Origin: Halisarca cf. caerulea
Taxonomy: Eukaryota > Porifera > Demospongiae > Chondrillida > Halisarcidae
Assembly: GCA_963170055.1 (NCBI GenBank)
Contig: CAUJGJ010000242.1
Span: forward strand, 6,425,859-6,489,858
DNA: 64,000 bases
Direction of reading: 5' to 3'
Positions 21,668 to 32,090 of the stretch are shown here, piece by piece. Position 1 is the first letter of the stretch; each line of letters opens with the position of its first letter. The notes under the pieces were generated by a model. That model ran no database searches and was not told the DNA's origin. It saw nothing but the letters and a program-made list of their open reading frames with translations. A program made the position numbers and the translations under genes.

Positions 21668-23821
21668 ATGTCAGCGACGGAAGCGTTGAACAGACAACTG
21701 GACGAACTACGTCTGGAGAAGCAGGAGTTGGAGGTGCAGAATGCCCGACTTCGCGAGAGCAACGCAGCAGAAGCTGCACTGATCGAGGCTGAGAAAGAAA
21801 AGGAAGAGTGTCATCGGGAGATGGAGAGCCTAGTAGAGGAGAACAAACGCTTGAAGGCCTTGTATGAACAACTTCTCCGCGACACGCAAGATGCTAAAGA
21901 GGCGGAAAAAGACCGACAGCGAGAGGAACACGATAGATGGGAAGCGAAATGTAGGAATTTGGAAGGAGATTTAGCACGCTTACAGGAGAAATCAGAGCTG
22001 GATAACTACAGGGCTGTAGCAAGAGAGCGGCAAAAGTGGGAAGAGAGGGAGGATCGTTGGACCAAGCATATGGCCAATCTCGAGCAGCAGTTAAAACTGA
22101 CAGAAGGACATAGTGAGACACCGGTTACACCGACGCCAGGAACGGAAATGACGTCAGCCCACGAGGTTAGTACACCTGATTTGTCTGTCCAGAGGGAGGA
22201 CACTCCCAGTACATCAGCAGTTACAATTGCAGCTTCACCGTTGAACACTACCCAAAGCCTTAGTACCACTTCTGACCCAGTGGATATGGGTGGTACATTA
22301 CACTATCCCACAACCGCTCGTTGTACCCCTTCCTACCTCACAGCTTCCCTTAGCACTGTGTCTCCAGTTACTCATGATAGTACAGGCACTCACCCCAGTG
22401 TGCTACACCCAACATTACCATCCAGTGCTACTAGCCCAAGTAACCCGTTACTCAACACAGCTAGCCCTGTTAGTGTAAGGGAAGACCCCACACACACTGC
22501 CAGTATGACTGGTTCTGCCAATGTAGTTCGCCTTACCAATCCCGTGAGTGCCATGACGACTGTGGAACACCCTAGTAACCTGTCTGTGTCCGGACCCTTC
22601 TTAGCTCAGCAGCTTCCTCCTCTTAGCAAATTCTCAGGTGAAAATGGTGGGACAGAGGGGGAAACCATTGAAGAGTGGTTGGAACAGTTTGAATTGATCG
22701 CTACAGTTGCATGCTGGGATGAGCCTGCCAAGCTGGCCAATTTGGTGACACGCCTGAAGGGGCCTGCCTTCGCTTTCTTTCGTTCATGTCCAGTGGGACA
22801 ACGGAGCAGTTATCCTTTGTTAGTTGCAGAGTTAAAGAAGCGGTTCACCCCTGTACGCATTGGTGCTATTCAAACTAGTCTTTTCCATGATAGGAGACAA
22901 ACAGATGGGGAGACGGTTGATGTCTATGCCCAAGATTTGCGGTGCCTGTTTCACAAAGCATACCCAAGTTCCAAACGAGGAGGACACGAGGCTGAGCAGA
23001 TAGCACAGACGGTGCTGACGAATCAGTTCGTGGCCGGGTTACGGGCCGGCATCAAGGCTAAGGTAGCTGGCATTGAAGGGCGATTCGAGGAACTCTTAGC
23101 CAAGGCCCGTTTCGAAGAGGCAAAACTGAAGGAGTTAAAGGACCGACCACCCAAGCAGCCATCTTGTACGAGACAGCAGACCAGTCAGCAGTCCTCGCAA
23201 CGTTTTTCAACAAATTCCCAACTACAGCGAAAGGACCGACAACCTAGGCCCCATGGATCTCGACAGAACCCCCCAAGGTGTTACTCTTGTGGCTCAGTGG
23301 CACACCTAGCCAGCCAGTGCCCTCATCGGCATAAGGCGGGACCGGCCGAGACTCCAGGGCGAGAGCGGAACCAAACACATGGAGGACAGGTGGCACACAT
23401 TTCGGGAGACCCAACAGAGGCAGCACCTGTACAAGCTCAGATTGAGACGGCAGCTGGATTACGCCAACGGCTTAAAGAAGCTGAGGTGAGAGAAGCCATT
23501 AATGATGTTTGTGCCACTTTGCATCACCTTGGTACAGATAGCCAGACTCAAGATGTTAAACTGGGGCCGACACCAAGAGCCAAGGTTGGGATAGATGGAC
23601 AAGAGACTATGGCCCTGCTGGATACAGGATCCCCAGTGACCATAGTGTCTCTGGAATACTTGCTACAAGTTCTTTGCCTTACCCAAAAACCAGGAGTTAC
23701 CCCAGAGGAGTGGCGATCTATGACGGAAAATCGTCTCCAACCAACCACCTTGACCCTCCGCAACTATGGTGGAGATCAGCTCAACATTGTGCGTCAGATC
23801 TTGGTCAACCTAACTTGTTAA
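21668..23821 (+). CDS. gag: Gag-protease polyprotein of gypsy element
   Basis: I start at the ATG at 21668 because the longer frame runs back into the LTR. Residues about 5-145 are a charged heptad-rich coiled coil, followed by a Ser/Thr/Pro-rich linker to about residue 310. A retrotransposon-gag capsid domain follows (LPPLSKFSGE, EEWLEQFELIA, then the ELKKRFTP and YAQDLRCLFHKAYP helices). A single CCHC zinc knuckle, CYSCGSVAHLASQCPH, starts at about residue 538. The aspartic protease active site ALLDTGSP is at about residue 652. The frame ends at TAA (23819-23821) inside the protease, before its conserved C-terminal part, which continues in the same frame downstream. Length 717 residues. The product packages element RNA and processes the polyprotein. 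Confidence 0.85.
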   Translation: MSATEALNRQLDELRLEKQELEVQNARLRESNAAEAALIEAEKEKEECHREMESLVEENKRLKALYEQLLRDTQDAKEAEKDRQREEHDRWEAKCRNLEGDLARLQEKSELDNYRAVARERQKWEEREDRWTKHMANLEQQLKLTEGHSETPVTPTPGTEMTSAHEVSTPDLSVQREDTPSTSAVTIAASPLNTTQSLSTTSDPVDMGGTLHYPTTARCTPSYLTASLSTVSPVTHDSTGTHPSVLHPTLPSSATSPSNPLLNTASPVSVREDPTHTASMTGSANVVRLTNPVSAMTTVEHPSNLSVSGPFLAQQLPPLSKFSGENGGTEGETIEEWLEQFELIATVACWDEPAKLANLVTRLKGPAFAFFRSCPVGQRSSYPLLVAELKKRFTPVRIGAIQTSLFHDRRQTDGETVDVYAQDLRCLFHKAYPSSKRGGHEAEQIAQTVLTNQFVAGLRAGIKAKVAGIEGRFEELLAKARFEEAKLKELKDRPPKQPSCTRQQTSQQSSQRFSTNSQLQRKDRQPRPHGSRQNPPRCYSCGSVAHLASQCPHRHKAGPAETPGRERNQTHGGQVAHISGDPTEAAPVQAQIETAAGLRQRLKEAEVREAINDVCATLHHLGTDSQTQDVKLGPTPRAKVGIDGQETMALLDTGSPVTIVSLEYLLQVLCLTQKPGVTPEEWRSMTENRLQPTTLTLRNYGGDQLNIVRQILVNLTC

Positions 23822-26800
23822 GGCCATTCCATCTCCGCAACGGTTCAAGTGCAAGCAGCTGCCCCTACACCCTTACTGATTGGAACAGACTTGCTCCCTT
23901 GTTTGGGTTTTCAATTGCTCCAAAGGAATTGTGGTAAGCCCAGGGACCTCCTTCAGGAGAAAGATATTAACAACACTGATGCCCAAGCTGAGGAACGGGG
24001 CAAGGACTCCCACCAGGTACTTGATGAGAAAGAAGCAACAGTCCACTTGCTGCAGCCCACCAGGCTACCACCTCGCCATGCTAAGCTGGTTAAAGTACAG
24101 GTTCAAGGTGGAGACGAGTGGCCTATGTCCCTGTTTGTACCAGGAGAATCCATGGGACCAGACAAACAGCTACAAGTCCAAGAATCCATGGTAGAGCCCG
24201 ATGGTGATCAGCACTTCATTGTCTTGATGGAAAATCACACCACTGAACCTAAGGTTCTACACCAAGGAGAGATCCTGGGCATTCTTCAAGAAGTGAAATT
24301 TCCCATACAGGAGCCGGTTGATCTTATGGATAGTGAACGGTCTGTTTCGGGAGAGACCCACAAGCACAGTCAGGAACCACCCCCTACAGTGGCAAGAGTG
24401 GAGACAGTCGCCAGCAGTCCGGAAACCACTGTACAACAAATGAGGAATGCACTCAGAATGGACTGTGATTATTTATCCGAGGAAGAGCAGCAGCAGGTGG
24501 ATGACCTAGTCATGCAGTACCTACATGTGTTCTCGCTGGATCCCTTGGACTTGGGATTGACAGATGTGATAGAACACACCATCGACACCGGGAGACACCC
24601 CCCAATCAAGCAAGCAGCACGAAGGACCCCTTTTATCCTGAGACAGAAGATCGATGAGCTCACTAAGCAGATGTTGGAAGCTGGAGTAGTACAGCCATCG
24701 AAGAGCCCTTGGGCTAGCCCAGTGGTGCTGGTACGGAAAAAGGATGGCAGTCACAGATTCTGTGTAGACTACCGAAGACTAAATTCCGCGACCAAGATGG
24801 ATGTCTTCCCCTTGCCAAGGATCGATGATACCCTCGACATGTTGGCAAAGACCAAGTATTTTACTACACTTGACCTCGCAGCGGGGTACTGGCAAGTCAA
24901 GATGGATACAAATTCGCAGGAGAAGACTGCTTTTGCAACGCATTCTGGACTCTATGAGTTCACTGTAATGCCCTTTGGCTTATGTAATGCCCCAGCCACG
25001 TTTCAACGGTTAATGGAGGCAGTGTTGGCTGGGATAGCTCGTGAACGCTGCATGGTGTATTTAGATGATGTGCTGGTGGTGGGCAAGGATTTTCAGGAGC
25101 ACCTAGCTAATTTGAAAGCTGTCTTTGATCGTCTCCGAGTGGCAGGATTGAAGCTTAAGCCAACCAAGTGCTATTTTGGTAGTGATCAGGTGGAATATCT
25201 AGGCTACATTGTTTCTCAGGGAGGTATCTCAGCTGATCCTAGGAAAGTGGTTGCAATTCAAGACTTCCCACCACCTCGAGATGTGAAGACTCTGCAATCA
25301 TTTTTGGGCCTAGCCTCGTATTACCGCAGGTTCATATCTGGTTTTTCAGTGGTAGCTAATCCTCTATTCTGTTTAACCCGGAAGAATGTAGAGTTTGTGT
25401 GGGATGCAGCATGCCAAGAAGCTTTTGATCGACTAAAGGAATTACTCACCCAGGCACCTGTCTTGGCCTTTCCTCTCTTTGATCAGGGATTTCGACTAGA
25501 TACAGATGCGTCTGGAAGTGGTCTCGGAGCAGTATTGTCTCAGCAACAAGATGATGGCTCAGTCAGGCTGATTGCATTTGCTAGCCGCAGCCTGCAGCCC
25601 CATGAAAAGAATTATGGCGTGACTGAACTGGAAGCTTTAGGAGTGGTTTGGGCTGTCAAGCATTTCCGACCCTACCTGTATGGACAGACATGTGATGTTT
25701 ACACTGATCATGAGGCACTGAGGTCATTACTGAATACACCTCACCCTTCTGGGAAACTGGCACGGTGGGGCCTAGCGCTTCAAGAAGTAAACCTAACCAT
25801 CCACTACCGCCCTGGAAGAAAGAACGCCAATGCTGATGCCCTATCCCGGAGTCCCAGTCAGGAGCTAGGTGAAGGACCGCAGGAATCAGGAGGCAGTGTG
25901 CTTGTTGCTAGTGTTAGTCCTACGACTCCATCACAGAGCGGGGAGACATCCCTATCTCAGCGACAACAGGAAGATCCTGATCTTGGAGTCATCATAACAT
26001 ACCTGAAAGATGGTGAGTTACCGGAGGATACTAAGGTCGCAAGAGAATTAATCCTCAGTAAGTCTCAGTATGTACTCAAGGATGGAGTTCTCTTCTATGT
26101 TGCAAAGGATAAAACCCTGTGCATCATCTCTCCAAAGACAGACCGACATGCACTTTTTGAGGAAGCCCATAGTGGAGTATTTGGCGGACACCTTCGAGAA
26201 GCAAAGATCCATGGCCAGTTGGCTAAGCATTACTGGTGGTCAGGGATGCGCACAGACATCCATTTGTGGTGTGCCGCTTGTTTGGCGTGTGCCACAAGGG
26301 GAACATCCCGAGGTCACCGAACACCCTTGACACCAATTCCTGTTGCCGGCCCATTTGATCGAGTTGGGGTTGATGTAGTTCAATTCCCGAAGTCACGTGC
26401 TGGAAAGCAGTACACCGTTGTGTTTGTGGACTACTTAACCAAGTGGCCGGAGGTCTTTGCAACGAAGGACCAGACAGCACTAACTATAGCCAGGTTGTTT
26501 GTAGAACACATTGTGAGCCGGCATGGTGTACCCTCACAGTTACTATCTGACCGTGGACCTGCTTTCTTGTCTCACTTGATGGCTGAGGTTTGCCACTTGC
26601 TAGGTGTGAAGAAAGTAAATACAACAGCCTATCATCCTCAAACCGATGGACTTGTTGAACGTTTCAACAGGACCCTTACAGCCATGTTGTCCAAGACAGT
26701 TGAGGAGAGTGGACGAGATTGGGAAGATCGACTACCATTTGTGCTGTTTGCCTACCGCACCAGTTTACAGGAGTCTACACAAGAATCCCCATTTTATCTT

Positions 26801-26905
26801 TTGTATGGTCGAGATCCCAAGTTGCCGTCTGCATTAGGGGTAGAATACACACACCCTCGCCAGGATGTGGATTTGTGCAGCTACACTATTGAAATCACTA
26901 GCTGA
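23822..26905 (+). CDS. pol: Pol polyprotein: protease end, RT, RNase H, integrase
   Basis: Same reading frame as gag, separated only by the TAA at 23819. Domains in order: the end of the protease (LLIGTDLLPCLGF); reverse transcriptase (VRKKDGSHRFCVDYRRLN, LDLAAGYWQV, MPFGLCNAPATFQ, catalytic YLDD at about 25058); RNase H (LDTDASGSGLG, TELEALGVVWA, TDHEAL); integrase HHCC zinc domain (about 26150-26290); and DDE core with aspartates in GVDVVQF and LSDRGPAF and glutamate in GLVERFNR (about 26657). The frame runs off after EYTHPRQDVD and stops at 26905. The integrase C-terminus is in another frame, so a frameshift lies near 26870-26890. The product copies element RNA into DNA and inserts it. Confidence 0.88.
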   Translation, partial: GHSISATVQVQAAAPTPLLIGTDLLPCLGFQLLQRNCGKPRDLLQEKDINNTDAQAEERGKDSHQVLDEKEATVHLLQPTRLPPRHAKLVKVQVQGGDEWPMSLFVPGESMGPDKQLQVQESMVEPDGDQHFIVLMENHTTEPKVLHQGEILGILQEVKFPIQEPVDLMDSERSVSGETHKHSQEPPPTVARVETVASSPETTVQQMRNALRMDCDYLSEEEQQQVDDLVMQYLHVFSLDPLDLGLTDVIEHTIDTGRHPPIKQAARRTPFILRQKIDELTKQMLEAGVVQPSKSPWASPVVLVRKKDGSHRFCVDYRRLNSATKMDVFPLPRIDDTLDMLAKTKYFTTLDLAAGYWQVKMDTNSQEKTAFATHSGLYEFTVMPFGLCNAPATFQRLMEAVLAGIARERCMVYLDDVLVVGKDFQEHLANLKAVFDRLRVAGLKLKPTKCYFGSDQVEYLGYIVSQGGISADPRKVVAIQDFPPPRDVKTLQSFLGLASYYRRFISGFSVVANPLFCLTRKNVEFVWDAACQEAFDRLKELLTQAPVLAFPLFDQGFRLDTDASGSGLGAVLSQQQDDGSVRLIAFASRSLQPHEKNYGVTELEALGVVWAVKHFRPYLYGQTCDVYTDHEALRSLLNTPHPSGKLARWGLALQEVNLTIHYRPGRKNANADALSRSPSQELGEGPQESGGSVLVASVSPTTPSQSGETSLSQRQQEDPDLGVIITYLKDGELPEDTKVARELILSKSQYVLKDGVLFYVAKDKTLCIISPKTDRHALFEEAHSGVFGGHLREAKIHGQLAKHYWWSGMRTDIHLWCAACLACATRGTSRGHRTPLTPIPVAGPFDRVGVDVVQFPKSRAGKQYTVVFVDYLTKWPEVFATKDQTALTIARLFVEHIVSRHGVPSQLLSDRGPAFLSHLMAEVCHLLGVKKVNTTAYHPQTDGLVERFNRTLTAMLSKTVEESGRDWEDRLPFVLFAYRTSLQESTQESPFYLLYGRDPKLPSALGVEYTHPRQDVDLCSYTIEITS

Positions 26906-27353
26906 ACGATTTCAAAGAGCTTGGGCCCTAGCCAGGACCTCAATCAAGAATGCCCAGCAGAAGCAGAAGCACTTTTATGACCGGAAGGCCAAACCTCCAA
27001 ACTTCCACATTGGGGACCGTGTGTTTGTGTACATGCCCGCTGCGAAGCAGGGCAAGGCCTACAAGTTTGCTAGACCATTCCATGGTCCCTACCGGATTGC
27101 TGAAGTCTTTGATACAGGAGTATCTGTACATCCAGTTGACAACCCCGCTGGTGAACGCATTAGAGTGGCTTTCAGTAGAGTTCGTTACTGTTCAGAGGAT
27201 ATTCCAGATCAGTTTTGGCCTCCCAAAACTGGATCCAAGATAAGCCCTCCTCCGAAAAGAGATGCCTACAATACAGATCCTGGAAGTGGTACGTGGAGAG
27301 GACGGTTGCGTCAAAAGACATCCCTAGCAGTGGTCGAGGACACCCAAGATTAG
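26890..27353 (+). CDS. Integrase C-terminal region of gypsy element (frameshifted)
   Basis: The frame continues Pol after the lesion near 26880: LLKSLAERFQRAWALAR, a basic QKQKHFYDRKAK stretch, an SH3-like segment (IGDRVFVY) and a GPY/F-type motif (ARPFHGPYRIAEVF). It ends 10 bp before the 3' LTR. This region helps bind target chromatin or DNA in Ty3/gypsy integrases. No chromodomain is seen. A separate start is unlikely; it is part of Pol. Confidence 0.8.
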
Positions 27354-27363
27354 AGCGGGGAAG
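27352..27363 (+). promoter_or_regulatory. Polypurine tract
   Basis: AGAGCGGGGAAG lies directly against the 3' LTR, the expected plus-strand primer position. Confidence 0.7.
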
Positions 27364-27705
27364 TGTAACAGATTTGGTGTTGAGCTTGTAACAATGTTTA
27401 GGACTTGCATATGTTGTGTTAGTAGTTAGAGTATGTTACTGATTCTTAGGCGATATTGTGTTGTATGTATTTAGGTAATCACGTGTTATGACTGTGTATT
27501 ACGTATGTTGATTAGTTGGGAACAGGCGCAATGCCCTTATTCTTTTGTGATGTACGTGTTATGTGTGACCTGATGGTAGTGAGCCAGTCGGTCAGTGTTT
27601 AATGATGGAAGTGACTGCCTGAATTGATCCAATGTTGCGGGTCCCGATTGTCTTACTTGTGCGAGACAAGTGATCTATTTGCGATCCAGAGAGACGAGAG
27701 TTACA
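27364..27705 (+). repeat. 3' long terminal repeat
   Basis: 342 bp, matching the 5' LTR with one difference noticed; followed by TGTT, the target duplication. Confidence 0.9.
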
Positions 27706-28085
27706 TGTTTTTCCAAAAAGACCAGAAAAACTTGCACATCTTCCAAACGAAGTGGAATTTCTTAAGGCTCTACAGTGAAGAGTTAGCTGCCATTCCAAAG
27801 AACTCTTCACTATAGATAGCTTGTCTCCACAGGATCGTTAAATACGGCACATTTTGGGATGAAGTTAAATCATATACATCGAATCAGTTCCCATTTTTTC
27901 CTTCAATACGTTATTTACATGTTAACAAAGTGGAGAAATATAGAGTTAAAGCATTCAAATAGATTCTTTCACCTTCATTTTTCCTTATTATGCACTGTGA
28001 AAAAAGAAAAAAAAGGGGGTGTATTTGTGACCAACTTTTGCAGCAGCCATTTTGAAGTTTCTTCTATGTGCACATAACTCACCTG

Positions 28086-28488
28086 TGTGTTGCTCCTCTC
28101 AGTTTATGTCCAATGTTTTGCAAATGGGAACCTTGCTTTTGGGCAGAAACCTCTGGACATAGCAGCTGTGGAGTGGAGCATCATCACCCAAGATTCAATT
28201 CGATGTGTGCTTACTTTTGAGCCTACTTTCGTGTCCAAGAGCTGAAATCCTAACCACTGCCTTCTTGCCTTTTGAAATTTACCTATGGTGTGAAGATAAC
28301 TGACCAACTTGCAGAGGTTAAAGCTCGCTTTTGTCGCTTTTGAAGCCAAGTATAAATATGGCAGATGCCGTCTTGACTATTTTAAAAAAGTCTACTTACA
28401 TTTCGACGAAGAACAAAGCCAAAAATTAAAGTACCTTGATAACCTCTGCCATTTTTTTGTGTCCAGAAATCACACATAACGTACCTGC
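28086..28488 (+). mobile_element. F1 element, right-hand remnant
   Basis: Matches the right half of the F1 copy at 11924-12685 (TTTATGTCCAATGTTTTG stem, GGACATAGCAG, and a right end CACATAACGTACCTGCG). The left half is gone, replaced at 28085 by the end of the neighbouring element. Confidence 0.6.
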
Positions 28489-28622
28489 GATCCTGCTAAT
28501 CTACCAAAAAACTGACATTCCTAATTGTAGCAGATCAGAGCGGTTTCACTGTGTATGCTTTTAGTATTCCATAATAATGGTATTTGAGTTTCATTTAAAT
28601 TTTATTTATTTTTAATATCAAG

Positions 28623-28835
28623 TCTTCAGAGCCACCTGCTAGAGGAAAGAATGAATCAGAGCTTGTGGAGAGACTAGTACAGGCTCAAGAGAGAGCTATT
28701 ACAGTATTTGAAAAGACACAAAAGGAAACTTTAAGTGAATTCCAAATGGCACAAAGAGAAACTTTAAGTGAATTCCAGAAGGCGCAAAGAGAATTCGAGA
28801 AGACACAAAAAGGCATGCAGGAACAAATTAAATCG
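28623..28835 (+). CDS. Putative exon of a host gene: coiled-coil segment
   Basis: A 213-bp open stretch (71 codons, phase 0 to 0) follows a T-rich tract and AG (after ATATCAAG) and ends at TCG before GTTAGT. It encodes a charged helix with internal repeats: ERLVQAQERAITVFEKTQ, then FQMAQRE, FQKAQRE and FEKTQKG units. That pattern predicts a coiled coil. The next exon (28985) joins in phase. No family is recognised. I place it in one gene with the small exons listed below, but continuity over long introns is inference. Confidence 0.5.
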
Positions 28836-28984
28836 GTTAGTTTCTGAAGATACCCAGTATGATGCAATGATTCCTATGGTAATCCAGTATAAAAAGACGG
28901 GCTGTTTATTTTCATAAATTGCATTATGACTATCTAACTTTCTAGACCTTTTTGAATTTCCCTTTCTCTTATTCTAAACAATAG

Positions 28985-29038
28985 CATTTTGAAGTCACAG
29001 AAGCTCTAAAAGAGCAAGTACAAGTAAACACAGGGAAG
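28985..29038 (+). CDS. Putative 54-bp exon
   Basis: Preceded by CTTATTCTAAACAATAG and followed by GTATGTGG, a strong donor. 18 codons, phase 0 to 0, beginning HFEVTEALKEQVQV. Joins 28623-28835 in frame. Confidence 0.5.
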
Positions 29039-29092
29039 GTATGTGGCTGTGAATGCAATATACGTTATGTTCATGCTCAAAACAAAGGTGAC

Positions 29093-29200
29093 AGGTATGT
29101 TTTGTCTGTGATTGGGACACAAAACAAAATAGTAGGCATTATCAAAGTACTGGAATAAATTGCCTTGCATGCTTTCTGTTGGAATGCAATGTATATCTAA
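29093..29200 (+). mobile_element. F1 left-end remnant
   Basis: ACAGGTATGTTTTGTCTG followed by GGGACACAAAACAAAAT is the degenerate F1 left end. No partner end is found. Confidence 0.4.
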
Positions 29201-29319
29201 CGCACTTGTTCACAGTAAAACTCTAGTATACTGGTTATTTTACGATGTTTTACTAAGTTGCTCAATCACAAAATGCCTACCGTTTGTTAGGTGCAATAAA
29301 AAATGCACATTTTAGACTA

Positions 29320-31000
29320 CACCGGGTATTTATAACCGTCCGGCAATTAAATGCAAAATGGCTGTCTTGAAATAGTATCAAGCATTAACGATCATGTCTA
29401 CTTAGTTGAAAAGATTTTTGCCCAGTTTTTCTTACTAGACGAAAGATCTATATATTCTGCGCATGTTGGTTCTTAACTAGTAATGGTTTTTATTGTCCTA
29501 AGAAAGATAGCGAGCTTGAAATACATAGCAGTTTCTGACAAACTTTGCCTTGGCCACACCTTTAGGCCCTCTCAATTCACATGAAACAACATGAAAAGAC
29601 ACACATGTGGAACATGTCCATTAACACTTGTAAGTTTTCAGCTAGCGAAAAATTTTAGGTTCACTTTTGGTCCCATTTCTTTTAGTAGGTATATTGTATC
29701 TCTTCGAAAGAAATATTATCGTGTAGCGTGTTGTATTGTCTCCATTTTAAGCCCAAAATCGAAGTAATTGTGCATGTGAAGACGAAATTATACGTAGTTT
29801 TCTTCACCATATCTTAAGGCACAAAAATGCCGGGAGTCACTGGAGATTGAAAGCTATGGACACTAAAAAGGGTGAGTAGGTTCCTTATAGCAATATCTAA
29901 AACTTCCATGTGGGGGATTTTTGTACTTGAAACAGTTATTGACAAAATCACTGAAAACCATAAATTGACACAACAGACACTCACATTTTGGCTTCTAACT
30001 TTTGTAGGAAGTCAACAATCAAAATCTCGCACATGGAAAGTCTAAAGTTGCCTATGATAAATTGAAAAATCTAAAAAGATTAGGCTAATCGGCCCTAACA
30101 TTTTGGCTCCCAGCCATTAAAGATACACCTTAGCAAAAGAGTCCCTGAGGCCATTTTGTCACATGACATGCACATGATGTACTACAGTGGACGTGAGGAC
30201 AAATTCGGTCGGAAGACACGACGAACATGGCAGTGAATAATATGCCCAACGAAATACATTTTAAAGGAGTCAGAACATCTGTAACAGGAGGAGAATACTC
30301 TTGACGATGATTCAAAGGGTGCAGAACTTTAACACTGGATATCTGAGTCGGAGTAAGGTGCACAATATCCGGCAGTAGCCGTTGCTTATGAATCTAAATA
30401 ACAAATGTTTTACCTAAGAAATAGAATAGCCTATCTTTATTTTTCTTCTCGATGGGTTGGAATTGAACCCGTTGAGAGAAAATAGCATGCCATCTCGGAA
30501 CATCTTGCTGTTTCGAGGATATTAAAATTCTGATTATTAACGCGCTTCACCTAACCCTCTTCCGAGAACAAATACGATTGAATGAATTATCGGGATAAAC
30601 ATTGGCAAGTGCACAGAAAATGCAAAATGATTGCTGTAGCAAAAACAAACTCAATGCGTACACATTATATCCTCACGATTTATCATGCACATGTAACATG
30701 ACTTGAAGCCATTGAATAACATTTTCGCTTGGATTCCAATTAATTAGCACGCATGGCAGATTCGGACATGTCCCACATGCGCAGAACAAGTGGTGAGCTA
30801 TCCAAAAATAGTTTCGGGCTAAAAGTTATAATCTTCCGTAGGAAAGTTACAACTAAGAAACTACTTTTTCATCCTTCAAACAGACAAAATTTCGCATAAA
30901 TGGTAAAATTACGAGAAAGTGCTTGATTGTAGCACTATGCCTGGAACGATTTCCACCAACCGAAACATCTTAAGATTAGACACCTGAACGTTTTTCATTT
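29320..31000 (+). mobile_element. F3 MITE interrupted by an F2 element
   Basis: Left end CCGGGTATTTATAACCGTC near 29322. The interior matches the F3 copy at 8914-9682 in reverse. It breaks at CATGAAAAGACA (29604) and resumes at CAGAACAAGTGGTGAGC (30784), exactly where the reference copy reads continuously, with CA repeated on both sides. The far end near 31000 is not clear. Confidence 0.6.
29605..30783 (+). mobile_element. F2-ended element nested in F3, CA duplication
   Basis: Ends CACATGTGGAACATGTCC and GGACATGTCCCACATGCG are inverted, about 1.18 kb apart, and flanked by CA. The uninterrupted F3 paralogue at 9370 proves the site. No transposase frame is visible inside; the longest frames show no family pattern. 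Confidence 0.65.
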
Positions 31001-31099
31001 GCATAAAGATTACGAATCAAAGAAAAAGCACTCCTAAAAGTTGGCACCAATATAATGGCTTATGGGCAATCGAGTGCCCAGGTCTGCAAAGCAGTGAAA

Positions 31100-31365
31100 T
31101 CGTGTACAGTTTGCCTGAAATCTCTACTAAAATCCCAAAATCTCTAGAAATCCTAAATGACATCTTGAAATCCCACACTAAAATTTGAAATCCAGAAATC
31201 TCAAATCTCTTTTTTTAAATGAAATCTTCAACGGAATCTCTTATGAATTCTGGAAAACTCTCATGAAATCTTGAAATCCCTTATGAAATCTTGAAATCCT
31301 TTACCAAATCTTGAAATCTCTTGTGAAATCTTTAAATCTCGTGTGAAATCTTGAAATCTCAGTAT
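31100..31365. repeat. Degenerate GAAATCT-type tandem repeat
   Basis: Units near 18-20 bp built on TGAAATCTTGAAATCTC recur about a dozen times with drift. The strand is purine/pyrimidine asymmetric. No coding is supported. Confidence 0.75.
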
Positions 31366-32020
31366 TGCATTAGTAAACTGTTCATATACTAGTGTAAACG
31401 TATCCGGTGAGGTTATACAAAATAATATCGTTGATGTGATTTACTATGCATTAAAATTTGATTTTGCTTGCAATTGTTCACCACTTCGTACCATCTCCAT
31501 CAACAAGTGTTGTAGATCTGAACCTGCTGTAAATATTCGTCCCTGCAGCTGCATGCAATTTTCGTGTAACAGTCGCTAGACCTCACACCGTTATATAGTG
31601 TTTGAATGCATGTTTGATAACATCCGATAGTTGCCGGATTTTGGCTTCAACCTTGTTTCTTGGAGTGTTCAAGTCGAAACCCTCAGGCTCTGCCGTTTGC
31701 CATCTGAGACTCGGGCTGTGAGTCGGGCTCCACAGCCAAAGATTTTTCCAGGGGTAAGTCCAACCATATATAGACTTTAGAGTGTCTATGGTCTAACTTG
31801 CTGCTTCACAACAGTATACTCACATGACTATTGTGGATGGCATGTATATACACTATGATATGCATAGCATTTGAAGTATCTATGATAACAGGTAGGCCAA
31901 TTGCTTAAATCATACATTAATTATGTACTACAAGGCTATACATTGCATTTTGTACAAAGACACCACGCAATAACCTATAATATACTTCTATCATACAGGT
32001 CGTGATTCATAATATTGTAT
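31366..32020. other. No gene recognised
   Basis: AT-rich sequence without repeat ends, splice-bounded frames or coding bias. Confidence 0.4.
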
Positions 32021-32090
32021 ATATGCTATATGAAGACTGGAGTTTTTATTTGTCAGTCGCAGCAGCTGATTCTTTCAGTTTCATTTCAAG

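Larger units (their letters stand above)
21281..27705 (+). mobile_element. Ty3/gypsy LTR retrotransposon, full length, near-intact
   Basis: Two 342-bp LTRs (21281-21622 and 27364-27705) begin TGTAAC and end GTTACA. By eye they differ at one site (CACATG versus CACGTG), so insertion is recent. Both flanks carry TGTT, the target duplication, and the paralogue at about 19060 shows the site without insertion. A primer-binding site follows the 5' LTR and a purine tract precedes the 3' LTR. Internal order is Gag, protease, reverse transcriptase, RNase H, integrase, which places it in Metaviridae (Ty3/gypsy). There is no envelope-like frame. Two lesions, a stop in the protease and a late frameshift, suggest this copy is not autonomous. 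Confidence 0.92.
21040..28085 (+). mobile_element. F1-like GTGCAC-subfamily element split by a gypsy insertion
   Basis: Sequence at 21040-21280 and 27706-28085 together matches the copy at 18671-19899 in reverse. CACCTGACATTGGTGTGACTA, CTTTTCACTGTAGC and TTTTATGTGCACGTG lie before the LTR element; TTCCAAAAAGACCAGAAAAA and the terminal TATGTGCACATAACTCACCTG lie after it. The undisturbed paralogue gives the empty site. The left terminus was not located. Confidence 0.6.

Noticed and set aside
21894..22269. Minus-strand frames within gag
   Set aside because: Shadows of the gag coding strand.
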